This document shows, piece after piece, positions 16,359 to 26,088 of a stretch of DNA of 64,000 nucleotides; within the stretch, counting starts at the first letter, position 1, and the number at the start of each line of letters is the position of its first letter. Source of the DNA: Streptomyces sp. NBC_00190 (GTDB lineage Bacteria > Actinomycetota > Actinomycetes > Streptomycetales > Streptomycetaceae); contig NZ_CP108131.1 in the NCBI RefSeq assembly GCF_036203305.1, positions 2,170,001 through 2,234,000 of the forward strand, written 5' to 3'. The notes under the pieces are model-generated. The model worked only from the letters and a program-made list of their open reading frames with translations. It searched no databases and was not told the origin of the DNA. A program made the position numbers and the translations under genes.

Positions 16359-17492
16359 ATGGTGCAGCGGGAGGCCGTTCTACGGCTGGACGACCAATGG
16401 GCACGCGTGCGGTCGGGGGCGGCGCACACGGAGCCGGCGGAGTGCGAGCGGCTGCTCGACGAGCTGATCGGAGCCCTGCGCACCCGGTCCGACGACCCCG
16501 ACTGCATCGCGCTGCTGGGACTGCGCCTCGCCGACCGGGCCGCCCTGCGCTTCGCCGAGGGCGACCGCACGACCGCTCTCGCCACGATCGAGGAGGGACT
16601 GCGCAGCTCCGAGCGTGCGGCCGCGTACTCCCCCGAGTTCACCCGCTGGTACGCCCGCGGGCTGATCAACCACGGGGTGTGGCTGGCCTGGCCGCTGAGC
16701 GACGAGGACCGGCTGCCGAGGCACCCGCTGGGCCGGGCCGCCACCGAGGGGCCGAGCGCCGTGGAGCGGGCGGCCGGTGAGCGCGCCCGCGATCTGACCC
16801 GCACGGCGGTCGGGGTGTGGGCGGGCCTGGACCAGAAGGATCCGGTCAACCGCCGGGGTCTCGCCCAGGCCAAGGTGTTCCTCGGGGACCGTCTCGCGGA
16901 GCTGGGGTCCACCGAGGACGCGGTGGCCTGGGCCGTGGACGCCGAGTCGGACTTCCGCCAGCTGCTGCTCGCGGGCCACGGCCCGGAGGAGTCCGAGGAG
17001 GCCGAGGAGGCCCTCGACCACATCGGCCGGCAGCTGGAGCTGCGCCTGCGCTTCCTGGCCTTCGACTCCCTGGTGAGCCTGCGCGCCGAGCGGCTGCTGC
17101 CCGAGCGGCTGCTGCCCCAGGCCGTGGTGGCCGCCCGTGTCCAGGGGTTCGAGGAGTCCGAGATAGCGGCCCGGCTGCGCCTCGGCGCCGAGCAGGTGCG
17201 CACGATGCTGGAGGTCACGCCCTGGCTCGCGGTGTGGCGCGTCGAGGTGCGCGGCCCGGACGGCACATGGAACGTACTGGAACATCCGTGGCACAGCGCC
17301 ACAGAGGTGAGGAACAGGACAGCTCGGGATGTAGGGGCTGAATTAGTGCGGGGGTTCGCGGACTCGGCGGACCACCCGGGCGACGGCGGCCACTGGCGCG
17401 TCCTCCTGTGGTGGCACGCGGCGGGCGACCCTGCGGGGGCGCGCTTCCGGCTGGCCTCCGGCCCCGACGCCCCCGTCGGCACCCCCTCGTGA
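16359..17492 (+). CDS. Conserved protein of unknown function, helical repeat plus HTH-like segment
   Basis: A 377-residue soluble protein I cannot name. Residues about 25-190 are helical with TPR-like spacing (LLGLRLADRAALRFAEGDRTTALATIEEGL; AKVFLGDRLAELGSTEDAVAWAVDA). Residues about 238-285 include LPQAVVAARVQGFEESEIAARLRLGAEQVRTML, which resembles a sigma-like HTH. The C-terminal 90 residues are Trp-rich beta-type sequence (WLAVWRVEVRGPDGTW). No signal peptide or membrane segment. ATG 16359 has GGGGGGCGGAC upstream. It stands alone, between a terminator and ctaA. Confidence 0.7.
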   Translation: MVQREAVLRLDDQWARVRSGAAHTEPAECERLLDELIGALRTRSDDPDCIALLGLRLADRAALRFAEGDRTTALATIEEGLRSSERAAAYSPEFTRWYARGLINHGVWLAWPLSDEDRLPRHPLGRAATEGPSAVERAAGERARDLTRTAVGVWAGLDQKDPVNRRGLAQAKVFLGDRLAELGSTEDAVAWAVDAESDFRQLLLAGHGPEESEEAEEALDHIGRQLELRLRFLAFDSLVSLRAERLLPERLLPQAVVAARVQGFEESEIAARLRLGAEQVRTMLEVTPWLAVWRVEVRGPDGTWNVLEHPWHSATEVRNRTARDVGAELVRGFADSADHPGDGGHWRVLLWWHAAGDPAGARFRLASGPDAPVGTPS

Positions 17493-17526
17493 AACTTTGC
17501 ACAAGGCTCCGCTTACGATAGGGGCC

Positions 17527-18486
17527 GTGTTGAACCCATTCGCATACATCGCCAGTCGCTGGACTCCGTCACCCCGGATCGTCCGGCGGGCCGCGGCCGC
17601 CGCACTCCTCATGAGCGTGGTCATCGTCGTCACCGGCGGCGCGGTGCGGCTGACCGGATCCGGACTCGGCTGCGACACCTGGCCCAAGTGCACCGACGAC
17701 AGCCTGGTCGCGACTCCGGCCCAGGGCTTCCACGGCGCCATCGAGTTCGGCAACCGGATGCTGACGTACGTGCTCAGCGCGGCCGTCGGCTGGGTCATCC
17801 TCGCGGCCCGCTCGGCCAAGCCCTGGCGCGAGGAGCTGACGAAGCTCGGGTGGGTCCAGTTCGTCATCGTGGTGGCCAACGCCGTGCTCGGCGGCATCAC
17901 CGTCTGGACGGGTCTCAACCCCTACAGCGTGGCCGGCCACTTCCTGCTCGCCACCTCGCTGATCACCGTGACGACGGTGACCTGGCAGCGCACCCAGGAG
18001 GGCGACTCGGCCCCCCGGCCGCGCGTGCCCGGCCCGGTGCGCAAGCTGGCCTGGACGCTGCTCGCGGTGACCTTCGTACTGATCGCGGCGGGCACGGTGG
18101 TCACCGGTTCCGGACCGCACGCCGGTGACCGCAGCGAGATCGAGCGGATGCCCTTCGACTGGTCGGCCACCGCCCACGTGCACGCCGTCGCCGCCTGGGT
18201 GGTGTGCGCGCTGGCCGTGGCGATGTGGCTGGTGCTGCGCGTGGTCGACGCCCCCGTGGACACCCGGGCCCGCGCCCGTGACCTGCTGATCGTGCTGCTC
18301 GCGCAGGGCGGCATCGGCTACGTGCAGTTCTTCACCGAGCTGCCCGAGCTCCTCGTAGCCGCCCACATGCTGGGCTCCTGCCTGGTGTGGATCTCGGCGC
18401 TCCGGCTCGCGCTGAGCCTGCGCGAGCGGCCGGCCGAACAGGCGGAGATCCCCGCCCAGGGCGACCCCCAGCTCTCCACCGTCTGA
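17527..18486 (+). CDS. ctaA: Heme A synthase (CtaA/COX15 family)
   Basis: An integral membrane enzyme of 319 residues that oxidises heme O to heme A for cytochrome aa3. About eight transmembrane helices form two four-helix halves. The first extracellular loop has GLGCDTWPKC, whose cysteine pair is typical of the bacterial enzyme, followed by FHGAIEFGNR; heme-ligating histidines appear in FHG, GHFL, HVHAVA and AAHML. GTG 17527 lacks a Shine-Dalgarno and has TACGAT 7 nt upstream (17514-17519), suggesting a leaderless mRNA. Heme O synthase ctaB lies 2 kb away on the other strand, so the pathway is split between two divergent units. Confidence 0.93.
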   Translation: MLNPFAYIASRWTPSPRIVRRAAAAALLMSVVIVVTGGAVRLTGSGLGCDTWPKCTDDSLVATPAQGFHGAIEFGNRMLTYVLSAAVGWVILAARSAKPWREELTKLGWVQFVIVVANAVLGGITVWTGLNPYSVAGHFLLATSLITVTTVTWQRTQEGDSAPRPRVPGPVRKLAWTLLAVTFVLIAAGTVVTGSGPHAGDRSEIERMPFDWSATAHVHAVAAWVVCALAVAMWLVLRVVDAPVDTRARARDLLIVLLAQGGIGYVQFFTELPELLVAAHMLGSCLVWISALRLALSLRERPAEQAEIPAQGDPQLSTV

Positions 18487-18496
18487 GCCGCGGGAC

Positions 18497-19591
18497 TTAA
18501 CCCCGCTCGTCCAGCCGGTAGACGCGGCGGGCATTGCCCGCCGCGACCATGGAGGCCACCCGGCCCGCGTCCCGCCAGGACCAGGACCCGTCGCCGACCC
18601 AGCCGCCCAGCACCCGGCCCAGCGCCTCCCGGAACACCAGGGCGCCCACCGCGTGCAGCTCGGGCAGCTGCCGCCCGCCGCTGGAGAACAGCAGCTTCCC
18701 GAACGGAGCGAGTTCCAGCAGCTCCGCCAGGACCGCCGCGGCCCGCGCCCCGGTCTGCCCGAGGGCCGCGCCGGCATCCGCGTAGACGTGCGGGAAGGAC
18801 GCGGCCAGCTGCGCCGTGTGCCGGTGGTACGGGTATCCGCCGAGCAGCACCAGCCGCGTCCCCGGACCGGCGGTGGCCTGCACGAACCGCGTGAGGCGCA
18901 CCGGATCCCCCGCGCCCGCGTGCAGCTGGAGCGGCAGCCCTGACGCCACCGCGCTCCACAGCAGGTGCCGCAGGAGTACGGGGTCGCGTACGGGCTCGCC
19001 GCGGACCCGTCGGGCCAGCCACCGCCCGGCCGCCCCGCGCACCTCGCCCGGATCGGGCGGCTCGGGCGCGCGGTCCAGGACGACCGGATAGTCGGCGGCC
19101 GCGCCGCAGGTGAAGGCCACGGCCCCGGCGGCGGCGTGGTGCATGGCCTCGGCGAGATTGGCGAGGAAGGCGGCCACCGTCCCGGAGGTGTCGGCGACCT
19201 GCTCGGCAAGCAACTCCGGCCGGACCACCTCGAAGGTCTCGGCGTTCCCGGCGAGGCCCAGCTCCTTGGGGCCGGTGACGTCACCCGCCACACCGGTGTC
19301 GACCAGGTAGGCGCCGACCCCGGCGCCCCGCAGCAGCAGCCGCGCGGACTCGACCGTGCCCAGCTCGCGTCGCCGGGCCAGATAGCGGGCGGGAGCACAG
19401 TGCGGCTCCAGCCCGAGCAGCGGCGGGCACCAGCGGCGCACCGCGAAACCGGTCTGCGTGTCGAAGAAGGTGGTACCCGCGGCGGGCGGGCCGGCCGAGC
19501 GGATCAGCTCGGCCTCGAAGGTGCCCAGGCCCAGCTCCGTACGGAGGACTCCGTGACAGTACTGGTCCACCAGGGGCGGCGTTTCGATCAT
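18497..19591 (-). CDS. Amidohydrolase-superfamily protein
   Basis: A 364-residue cytosolic protein related to the amidohydrolase 2 / FluG N-terminal type. VDQYCHGVLRTEL near the start and LPLQLHAGAGDP near residue 230 hold histidines placed like metal ligands of a TIM-barrel amidohydrolase; LLGGYPYHRHTAQLAASFPHVYAD and GKLLFSSGGRQLPELH supply later conserved elements. No glutamine synthetase domain is fused. I use ATG 19591; a GTG at 19627 would add 12 residues and cannot be excluded. The substrate is unknown. It converges on ctaA. Confidence 0.75.
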   Translation of the reverse strand: MIETPPLVDQYCHGVLRTELGLGTFEAELIRSAGPPAAGTTFFDTQTGFAVRRWCPPLLGLEPHCAPARYLARRRELGTVESARLLLRGAGVGAYLVDTGVAGDVTGPKELGLAGNAETFEVVRPELLAEQVADTSGTVAAFLANLAEAMHHAAAGAVAFTCGAAADYPVVLDRAPEPPDPGEVRGAAGRWLARRVRGEPVRDPVLLRHLLWSAVASGLPLQLHAGAGDPVRLTRFVQATAGPGTRLVLLGGYPYHRHTAQLAASFPHVYADAGAALGQTGARAAAVLAELLELAPFGKLLFSSGGRQLPELHAVGALVFREALGRVLGGWVGDGSWSWRDAGRVASMVAAGNARRVYRLDERG

Positions 19592-19715
19592 CCGGGCATC
19601 CCGTTGCGGACGTGGGGAGGGTTCCACACGTCCTAACGGGTGAGCGGGGTGTGAGGTGTTGCTCGCGCTGTTGACCGAGCGACCACTCCGGGCCCCGGAC
19701 GGCGCCCGGAAGGGG

Positions 19716-20060
19716 TCACGCCGCCGGGTTCTGCTGCCCGCCGAGCTGGATGCCGGCCATCCGCGTCCACTCGTAGGGGCCGGTGCGCACGCGCGCGGCG
19801 AACTCCCCGTCGAACTCCTCGTGGAGGGTCAGCCCGGCCTTCTCGACGGCCAGCTGGGCCACTGCGAAGGTCGGGGCCACCAGGTCGCCCCATTCGCCGT
19901 CCGTGCCCACGAGCACGATCCGGGTACCGGCCTGGCCGATGTGGGCGAGGTGGCCCTCGGCGCCGCCGTGCAGCCCGGCGAAAGCGCCGATCTGCCTGGC
20001 CAGCTTCGCCGCGGTGCGGTCCTGCTTCTTGTCTGCGGTGGTGTCTGCCATGGAGGGCAT
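19716..20060 (-). CDS. Small conserved protein of unknown function downstream of ctaB
   Basis: A 114-residue soluble protein starting 15 nt after the ctaB stop, so probably co-transcribed with it. A charged N-terminus (DTTADKKQDRTAAKLARQIGAFAG) is followed by a compact alpha/beta region with TRIVLVGTDGEWGDLVAPTFAVAQLAVEKAGL. No cysteine, heme motif or membrane helix is visible. A second in-frame ATG at 20051 is an equally possible start; neither has a strong ribosome binding site. The context hints at a cytochrome oxidase or heme role, but this is only association. Confidence 0.65.
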   Translation of the reverse strand: MPSMADTTADKKQDRTAAKLARQIGAFAGLHGGAEGHLAHIGQAGTRIVLVGTDGEWGDLVAPTFAVAQLAVEKAGLTLHEEFDGEFAARVRTGPYEWTRMAGIQLGGQQNPAA

Positions 20061-20075
20061 GCTACCGGTGAGTAA

Positions 20076-21017
20076 TCAGCGGAGGAAGGGATCCACGGCC
20101 ACCGCCACGAACAGCAGCGACACATAGGTGATGGACCAGTGGAACAGGCGCATCTCCTTGAGCTTCGCCCCCGTCACGCCGGCCTTGGCGCGGGCGTGCA
20201 GCGCGTGCGCCTCCCACAGCCACCAGCCGCCCGCGACCAGCGCGACCGAGGTGTAGAACCAGCCGGTGTACCCCAGCGGGGTCAGTAGCAGCGAGACCGC
20301 CACCATCACCCAGCTGTAGAGGACGATCTGCCGGGCCACGACCTTGTTGCCCGCCACGACGGGGAGCATCGGCACGCCGACACGCGCGTAGTCGTCCTTC
20401 ACCTTCATGGACAGCGGCCAGTAGTGCGGCGGGGTCCAGAAGAAGATGACGAGGAAGAGGATGACCGCGGCCCAGGAGACCTCGTCCTTGACCGCGGACC
20501 AGCCGATCAGCACCGGCATGCAGCCCGCGATGCCGCCCCAGACGATGTTCTGGGCGGTGCGCCGCTTCAGCAGCATCGTGTAGACCACGACGTAGAAGAG
20601 GAGCGCGCCGAGCGCGAGGGCGGCCGAGAGCCAGTTGATCAGGAAGCCGAAGAAGAGGGTGGAGACCACACCGAGAGTGATGCCGAAGGCCAGGCACTCG
20701 CGCGGGCTGACCATGCCGGTCACCAGCGGGCGCTGCGAGGTCCGGTCCATCAGGGCGTCGATGTCGCGGTCGATGTACATGTTCAGCGCGTTGGCGCCGC
20801 CCGCGGACAGGTATCCGCCGAAGCAGGTCGCGAGGACCAGCCACAGCGATGGCACACCCTGCTCGGCCAGGAACATCACCGGCACTGTGGTGATCAGCAG
20901 AAGTTCGATGATCCGCGGCTTGGTCAAAGCCACGAAAGCCATGACCCGGGCCCCGAACGGCCGGTGGACGGGGCTCGTCCCGAGCACCCCCGCTGGACGG
21001 GATTCGACGGCCGTCAC
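20076..21017 (-). CDS. ctaB: Protoheme IX farnesyltransferase (heme O synthase)
   Basis: A UbiA-family prenyltransferase of 313 residues with about nine transmembrane helices; it adds farnesyl to heme B to give heme O, the CtaA substrate. The first Asp-rich motif is [15 protein letters not shown] (DxxxD) and the second region is the loop with [27 protein letters not shown] chose GTG 21017 because AGGGG lies 6 nt upstream. It is divergent from tkt across about 300 bp. On the reverse strand TAGAGT (21104-21109) is a possible -10. Confidence 0.95.
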   Translation of the reverse strand: MTAVESRPAGVLGTSPVHRPFGARVMAFVALTKPRIIELLLITTVPVMFLAEQGVPSLWLVLATCFGGYLSAGGANALNMYIDRDIDALMDRTSQRPLVTGMVSPRECLAFGITLGVVSTLFFGFLINWLSAALALGALLFYVVVYTMLLKRRTAQNIVWGGIAGCMPVLIGWSAVKDEVSWAAVILFLVIFFWTPPHYWPLSMKVKDDYARVGVPMLPVVAGNKVVARQIVLYSWVMVAVSLLLTPLGYTGWFYTSVALVAGGWWLWEAHALHARAKAGVTGAKLKEMRLFHWSITYVSLLFVAVAVDPFLR

Positions 21018-21315
21018 ACGCACCCCTGAGAGAGAATCCAGCAAGCCCCGACTCGCACCGCTCAGTAAATGAAGGGGTGGTGGAGGCTTGCGCGTACCAC
21101 GCCACTCTAGACGTTGCGCTTCCGTCGCCCCGCGCCGGGGTCGCTTCGTGTTGGGCCGATCGGACGGGGCGGGCAGGTGAACACGGCCTGCCGGTGCGGT
21201 GACGGACTGTGGGCACTCGAATAGCTGCACGCCGTTGCGGGGGTAGGCTCGGAATCGCGCCGGTGCGACCGTCCGTCACCGGGAACAGACATGTGGAGAG
21301 GAGCCCTGACCAACG
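21018..21315. promoter_or_regulatory. Divergent ctaB/tkt promoter region
   Basis: A 298-bp non-coding stretch. TAGGCT at 21244-21249 is a plausible -10 for tkt and TAGAGT on the reverse strand (21104-21109) for ctaB; I find no convincing -35 for either. No small gene or riboswitch is recognised. Confidence 0.4.
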
Positions 21316-23403
21316 GTGAGCACCAAGCCGACCACCACAGAGCTCGAGTGGACCGAACTGGACCAGCGGGCCGTCGACACCGCCCGCATCCTGGCCGCTG
21401 ACGCGGTCCAGAAGGTCGGAAACGGCCACCCCGGTACGGCGATGAGCCTGGCCCCCGCCGCCTACACCCTCTTCCAGAAGGTGATGCGGCACGACCCGGC
21501 GGACCATGAGTGGGTCGGCCGCGACCGCTTCGTGCTCTCCGCGGGGCACTCGTCCCTCACCCTTTACACCCAGCTCTACCTCGGTGGCTTCGGCCTGGAG
21601 CTGGACGACATCAAGGCGTTCCGCACCTGGGGCTCCAAGACCCCCGGTCACCCGGAGTACGGCCACACGGCCGCCGTCGAGACCACCACCGGCCCGCTGG
21701 GCCAGGGCATCGCCAACGCGGTGGGCATGGCCATGGCCGCCCGCTACGAGCGCGGCCTGTTCGACCCGGAGGCCGCCCAGGGCGCCTCCCCGTTCGACCA
21801 CATGATCTACGCGATCGCGGGCGACGGCTGCCTCCAGGAGGGCATCTCCCACGAGGCGTCCGCGCTGGCCGGCCACCAGAAGCTCGGCAACCTGGTGCTG
21901 CTGTGGGACGACAACCACATCTCCATCGAGGGTGACACCGAGACGGCCGTCTCCGAGGACACCCTGGGGCGCTACGAGGCGTACGGCTGGCACGTCCAGC
22001 GCGTCGCGCAGCAGGAGAACGGCGACCTCGACCCGAAGGCGCTGTTCGCCGCCCTCCAGGCCGCCAAGGCCGAGACCGGGCGCCCCTCCTTCATCGCGAT
22101 GCGCTCGATCATCGCCTGGCCGGCCCCGCACGCCCAGGGCACCGAGGCCTCGCACGGCTCCGCGCTCGGCGACGACGAGGTCGCGGCCACCAAGCGCGTC
22201 CTCGGCTTCGACCCGGAGCAGGCCTTCGAGGTCTCCGACGCGGTCATCACCCACACCCGCGCCCTCGGGGACCGCGGCCGTGACGCCCGCGCCGCCTGGG
22301 AGAAGGAGTTCTCCGCCTGGCGCACCGCCAACCCGGAGCGCGCCGCCGAGTTCGACCGCGTCAACGCCAACGAGCTGCCCGCGGGCTGGGAGGACAAGCT
22401 CCCCGTCTTCGAGGCCGGCAAGGGCGTCGCCACCCGCGCCGCCTCCGGCAAGGTGCTCCAGGCGCTCGGCGCGGTCATCCCGGAGCTGTGGGGCGGCTCG
22501 GCCGACCTGGCCGGCTCCAACAACACGACCATCGACAAGGACTCCTCGTTCCTGCCGGTGGGCAACCCGCTGCCGGAGGCCGACCCGTACGGCCGCACCA
22601 TCCACTTCGGCATCCGCGAGCACGCCATGGCCGCGGCCATGAACGGCATCGCCCTGCACGGCCACACCCGCATCTACGGCGGCACCTTCCTGGTGTTCTC
22701 CGACTACATGCGCAACGCCGTCCGCCTCTCCGCGCTGATGCACGTCCCGGTGACGTACGTGTGGACGCACGACTCCATCGGTCTCGGCGAGGACGGCCCG
22801 ACCCACCAGCCGGTCGAGCACCTCGCCTCGCTGCGCGCCATCCCGGGCCTCAACGTCGTCCGCCCGGCCGACGCCAACGAGACCGCCATCGCCTGGCGCG
22901 AGATCCTGCGCCGCCACACCAAGGTGTTCGGCAAGGGCGCCCCGCACGGTCTGGCGCTCACCCGCCAGGGCGTGCCGACCTACGAGCGCAACGAGGACGC
23001 CGCCAAGGGCGGATACGTGATGTTCGAGGCCGATGGCGGTCCCGCCGAGGTCGTCCTCATCGGCACCGGCTCCGAGGTCCACCTGGCCGTCGAGGCCCGC
23101 GAGCAGCTCCAGGCCGAGGGCGTCCCCACCCGGGTCGTCTCCATGCCGTCCGTCGAGTGGTTCGAGGAGCAGGACCAGGAGTACAAGGACAGCGTCCTGC
23201 CCTCCTCGGTGAAGGCCCGCGTCGCGGTCGAGGCCGGCATCGGCCTCACCTGGCACCGGTACGTCGGCGACGCCGGCCGGATCGTGTCGCTGGAGCACTT
23301 CGGCGCCTCCGCCGACGCGAAGGTGCTGTTCCGCGAGTTCGGCTTCACCGCCGAGGCCGTGACCGCCGCCGCCAAGGCCTCCCTGGCCGCAGCCGCGCGC
23401 TGA
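21316..23403 (+). CDS. tkt: Transketolase
   Basis: A thiamine-diphosphate enzyme of 695 residues exchanging two-carbon units in the non-oxidative pentose phosphate pathway. [17 protein letters not shown] near the start, the ThDP motif [13 protein letters not shown] through WDDNHISI, and [19 protein letters not shown] in the pyrimidine-binding domain are all intact. The GTG start has AGGAG about 12 nt upstream. It leads tkt-tal-zwf-opcA, genes separated by 34 bp, 5 bp and a 4-bp overlap. Confidence 0.98.
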   Translation: MSTKPTTTELEWTELDQRAVDTARILAADAVQKVGNGHPGTAMSLAPAAYTLFQKVMRHDPADHEWVGRDRFVLSAGHSSLTLYTQLYLGGFGLELDDIKAFRTWGSKTPGHPEYGHTAAVETTTGPLGQGIANAVGMAMAARYERGLFDPEAAQGASPFDHMIYAIAGDGCLQEGISHEASALAGHQKLGNLVLLWDDNHISIEGDTETAVSEDTLGRYEAYGWHVQRVAQQENGDLDPKALFAALQAAKAETGRPSFIAMRSIIAWPAPHAQGTEASHGSALGDDEVAATKRVLGFDPEQAFEVSDAVITHTRALGDRGRDARAAWEKEFSAWRTANPERAAEFDRVNANELPAGWEDKLPVFEAGKGVATRAASGKVLQALGAVIPELWGGSADLAGSNNTTIDKDSSFLPVGNPLPEADPYGRTIHFGIREHAMAAAMNGIALHGHTRIYGGTFLVFSDYMRNAVRLSALMHVPVTYVWTHDSIGLGEDGPTHQPVEHLASLRAIPGLNVVRPADANETAIAWREILRRHTKVFGKGAPHGLALTRQGVPTYERNEDAAKGGYVMFEADGGPAEVVLIGTGSEVHLAVEAREQLQAEGVPTRVVSMPSVEWFEEQDQEYKDSVLPSSVKARVAVEAGIGLTWHRYVGDAGRIVSLEHFGASADAKVLFREFGFTAEAVTAAAKASLAAAAR

Positions 23404-23437
23404 CGCCCGTACAAGACCAGTAGGAGATGCAATTCCC

Positions 23438-24556
23438 ATGACAGACGCACTCAAGCGCCTCTCCGACGAGGGCGTGGCGATCTGGCTGGACGACCTGTCC
23501 CGCAAGCGCATCACGTCCGGCAACCTGGCCGAGCTCATCGACCAGTCGCACGTGGTCGGTGTCACCACCAACCCGGCGATCTTCCAGAAGGCCATCAGCG
23601 GCGGCGAGGGCTACGAGCGGCAGCTCACCGACCTCGCGACGCGCAAGGTCACCGTGGACGAGGCCCTGCGCATGATCACGACGGCGGACGTCCGCGACGC
23701 CGCCGACATCCTGCGCCCGGTCTACGACCGCACGGACGGCCAGGACGGCCGCGTATCCATCGAGGTCGACCCCCGTCTGGCCCACCAGACCGCGGCGACC
23801 GTGGCCGAGGCCAAGCAGCTGGCCTGGCTGGTGGACCGCCCGAACACGCTCATCAAGATCCCGGCGACCAAGGCCGGCCTGCCGGCGATCACCGAGGTCA
23901 TCGGCAAGGGCATCAGCGTCAATGTCACGCTGATCTTCTCGCTGGCGCGCTACCGCGAGGTCATGGACGCGTACCTGGCGGGTCTGGAGAAGGCCAAGGC
24001 CGCCGGCCTGGACCTCTCCCTGATCCACTCGGTCGCCTCCTTCTTCGTGTCCCGCGTGGACAGCGAGATCGACAAGCGCCTGGACGCCGTCGGCACCGAC
24101 GAGGCGAAGGCCCTCAAGGGCAAGGCGGCGCTCGCCAACGCCCGCCTGGCCTACGAGGCGTACGAGGAGGTCTTCTCCTCCGACCGGTGGAACGCCCTGG
24201 AGCGTGTCGGCGCCAACAAGCAGCGTGCGCTGTGGGCCTCGACGGGCGTCAAGGACCCGGCGTACAAGGACACCCTGTACGTGGACGACCTGGTCGCCCC
24301 GAACACGGTGAACACCATGCCGGAGGCCACCCTGGAGGCCACCGCCGACCACGGCCGGATCACGGGCGACACCGTGCGCGGGACCTACGCGCAGGCGCGC
24401 GCCGAGCTCGACGCGGTCGCGAAGCTGGGCATCTCGTACGACGATGTGGTGCAGCTGCTCGAGGACGAGGGCGTCGAGAAGTTCGAGGCGTCCTGGAACG
24501 ACCTGCTGAAGTCGACCGAGGCGGAGCTTGAGCGCCTCGCCCCCACGGAGGCCTGA
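23438..24556 (+). CDS. tal: Transaldolase
   Basis: A 372-residue transaldolase of the large actinobacterial type, moving a dihydroxyacetone unit between sugar phosphates. The motif [13 protein letters not shown] is the family's N-terminal signature; the Schiff-base lysine is in the [16 protein letters not shown] segment, followed by [23 protein letters not shown] precedes the ATG. Its 3' end carries the GGAGG used by zwf, so the two are tightly linked. Confidence 0.97.
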   Translation: MTDALKRLSDEGVAIWLDDLSRKRITSGNLAELIDQSHVVGVTTNPAIFQKAISGGEGYERQLTDLATRKVTVDEALRMITTADVRDAADILRPVYDRTDGQDGRVSIEVDPRLAHQTAATVAEAKQLAWLVDRPNTLIKIPATKAGLPAITEVIGKGISVNVTLIFSLARYREVMDAYLAGLEKAKAAGLDLSLIHSVASFFVSRVDSEIDKRLDAVGTDEAKALKGKAALANARLAYEAYEEVFSSDRWNALERVGANKQRALWASTGVKDPAYKDTLYVDDLVAPNTVNTMPEATLEATADHGRITGDTVRGTYAQARAELDAVAKLGISYDDVVQLLEDEGVEKFEASWNDLLKSTEAELERLAPTEA

Positions 24557-24561
24557 ACACC

Positions 24562-26088
24562 TTGTCTGTAAACGGAGCGAACCCGCTTCGTGACGCACAG
24601 GACCGGCGGCTCCCGCGTATCGCGGGGCCGTCCGGCCTGGTCATTTTCGGCGTTACGGGTGACCTGTCGCGCAAGAAGCTGATGCCCGCCATCTACGACC
24701 TGGCGAACCGGGGGCTGCTGCCGCCGGGCTTCTCGCTGATCGGCTTCGCCCGCCGTGAATGGGAGCACGAGGACTTCGCCCAGGAGGTGTACGAGGCCGT
24801 CAAGCAGCACTCGCGCACCCCCTTCCGGGAGGAGGTCTGGCAGCAGCTGGTGCAGGGCTGCCGCTTCGTGCAGGGCGATTTCGACGACGACGCGGCGTTC
24901 GAGACCCTGAAGTCCACGATCGACGACCTGGACAAGGCCCAGGGCACGGGCGGCAATTTCGCCTTCTACCTGTCCGTGCCGCCGAAGTTCTTCCCCAAGG
25001 TGGTCCAGCAGCTCAAGAACCACGGGCTGGCGCAGAAGGAGGGATCCTGGCGGCGTGCCGTCATCGAGAAGCCCTTCGGGCACGACCTGAAGAGCGCCGA
25101 GGAGCTCAACAAGGTCGTCCACGAGGTCTTCCCGCGTGACGAGGTCTTCCGGATCGACCACTACCTCGGCAAGGAGACCGTCCAGAACATCCTGGCGCTC
25201 CGCTTCGCCAACACCATGTTCGAGCCGATCTGGAACCGGTCGTACGTCGACCACGTGCAGATCACCATGGCCGAGGACATCGGCATCGGCGGCCGGGCCG
25301 GCTACTACGACGGCATCGGCGCGGCCCGTGACGTCATCCAGAACCACCTGCTGCAGCTGCTCGCGCTGACGGCGATGGAGGAGCCGGGCTCCTTCCACCC
25401 CAAGGCGCTGGTGGCCGAGAAGCTCAAGGTGCTGACCGCCGTGGAGCTGCCCGAGGACCTGGGCAAGCACACCGTGCGCGGCCAGTACTCGGCGGCGTGG
25501 CAGGGCGGCGAGAAGGTCGTCGGGTACCTCGAAGAGGACGGCATCGACCCCAAGTCGAAGACCGACACCTACGCGGCCATCCGCCTGGAGATCAACAACC
25601 GCCGCTGGGCGGGCGTCCCCTTCTACCTGCGGACCGGCAAGCGCCTGGGCCGCCGGGTGACCGAGATCGCGGTGGTCTTCAAGCGGGCCCCGTACCTCCC
25701 GTTCGAGTCGGGCGCGACCGAGGAGCTGGGGCAGAACGCCCTGGTCATCCGGGTCCAGCCGGACGAGGGCGTGACGGTCCGCTTCGGCTCCAAGGTTCCG
25801 GGCACCTCCATGGAGGTCCGGGACGTCACGATGGACTTCGCCTACGGCGAGTCCTTCACGGAGTCGAGCCCCGAGGCGTACGAGCGGCTCATCCTCGACG
25901 TGCTCCTCGGCGACGCGAACCTCTTCCCTCGTCACCAGGAGGTCGAGCTCTCCTGGAACATCCTCGACCCGATCGAGGAGTACTGGGACAAGCACGGCAA
26001 GCCCGCGCAGTACCCGGCGGGCACCTGGGGTCCGGTCGAGGCGGACGAGATGCTCGCACGAGACGGACGGAGCTGGCGCCGGCCATGA
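24562..26088 (+). CDS. zwf: Glucose-6-phosphate 1-dehydrogenase
   Basis: A 508-residue enzyme catalysing the first, NADP-reducing step of the oxidative pentose phosphate pathway. The nucleotide-binding motif is VIFGVTGDLSRKKLMPA and the substrate site is RIDHYLGKETVQN; EKPFGHDL is also conserved. The start is TTG 24562, a rare start codon, placed 8 nt after the GGAGG inside the tal 3' end. Its stop overlaps opcA (ATGA, 26085-26088), matching the known need of OpcA for Zwf activity in actinobacteria. Confidence 0.97.
   Translation: MSVNGANPLRDAQDRRLPRIAGPSGLVIFGVTGDLSRKKLMPAIYDLANRGLLPPGFSLIGFARREWEHEDFAQEVYEAVKQHSRTPFREEVWQQLVQGCRFVQGDFDDDAAFETLKSTIDDLDKAQGTGGNFAFYLSVPPKFFPKVVQQLKNHGLAQKEGSWRRAVIEKPFGHDLKSAEELNKVVHEVFPRDEVFRIDHYLGKETVQNILALRFANTMFEPIWNRSYVDHVQITMAEDIGIGGRAGYYDGIGAARDVIQNHLLQLLALTAMEEPGSFHPKALVAEKLKVLTAVELPEDLGKHTVRGQYSAAWQGGEKVVGYLEEDGIDPKSKTDTYAAIRLEINNRRWAGVPFYLRTGKRLGRRVTEIAVVFKRAPYLPFESGATEELGQNALVIRVQPDEGVTVRFGSKVPGTSMEVRDVTMDFAYGESFTESSPEAYERLILDVLLGDANLFPRHQEVELSWNILDPIEEYWDKHGKPAQYPAGTWGPVEADEMLARDGRSWRRP

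Noticed and set aside
20062..23595. Very long open frame on the reverse strand opposite tkt
   Set aside because: It is antisense to transketolase and ctaB, has a repetitive Gly/Val/Asp/Arg composition and no ribosome binding site; it results from high third-position GC.
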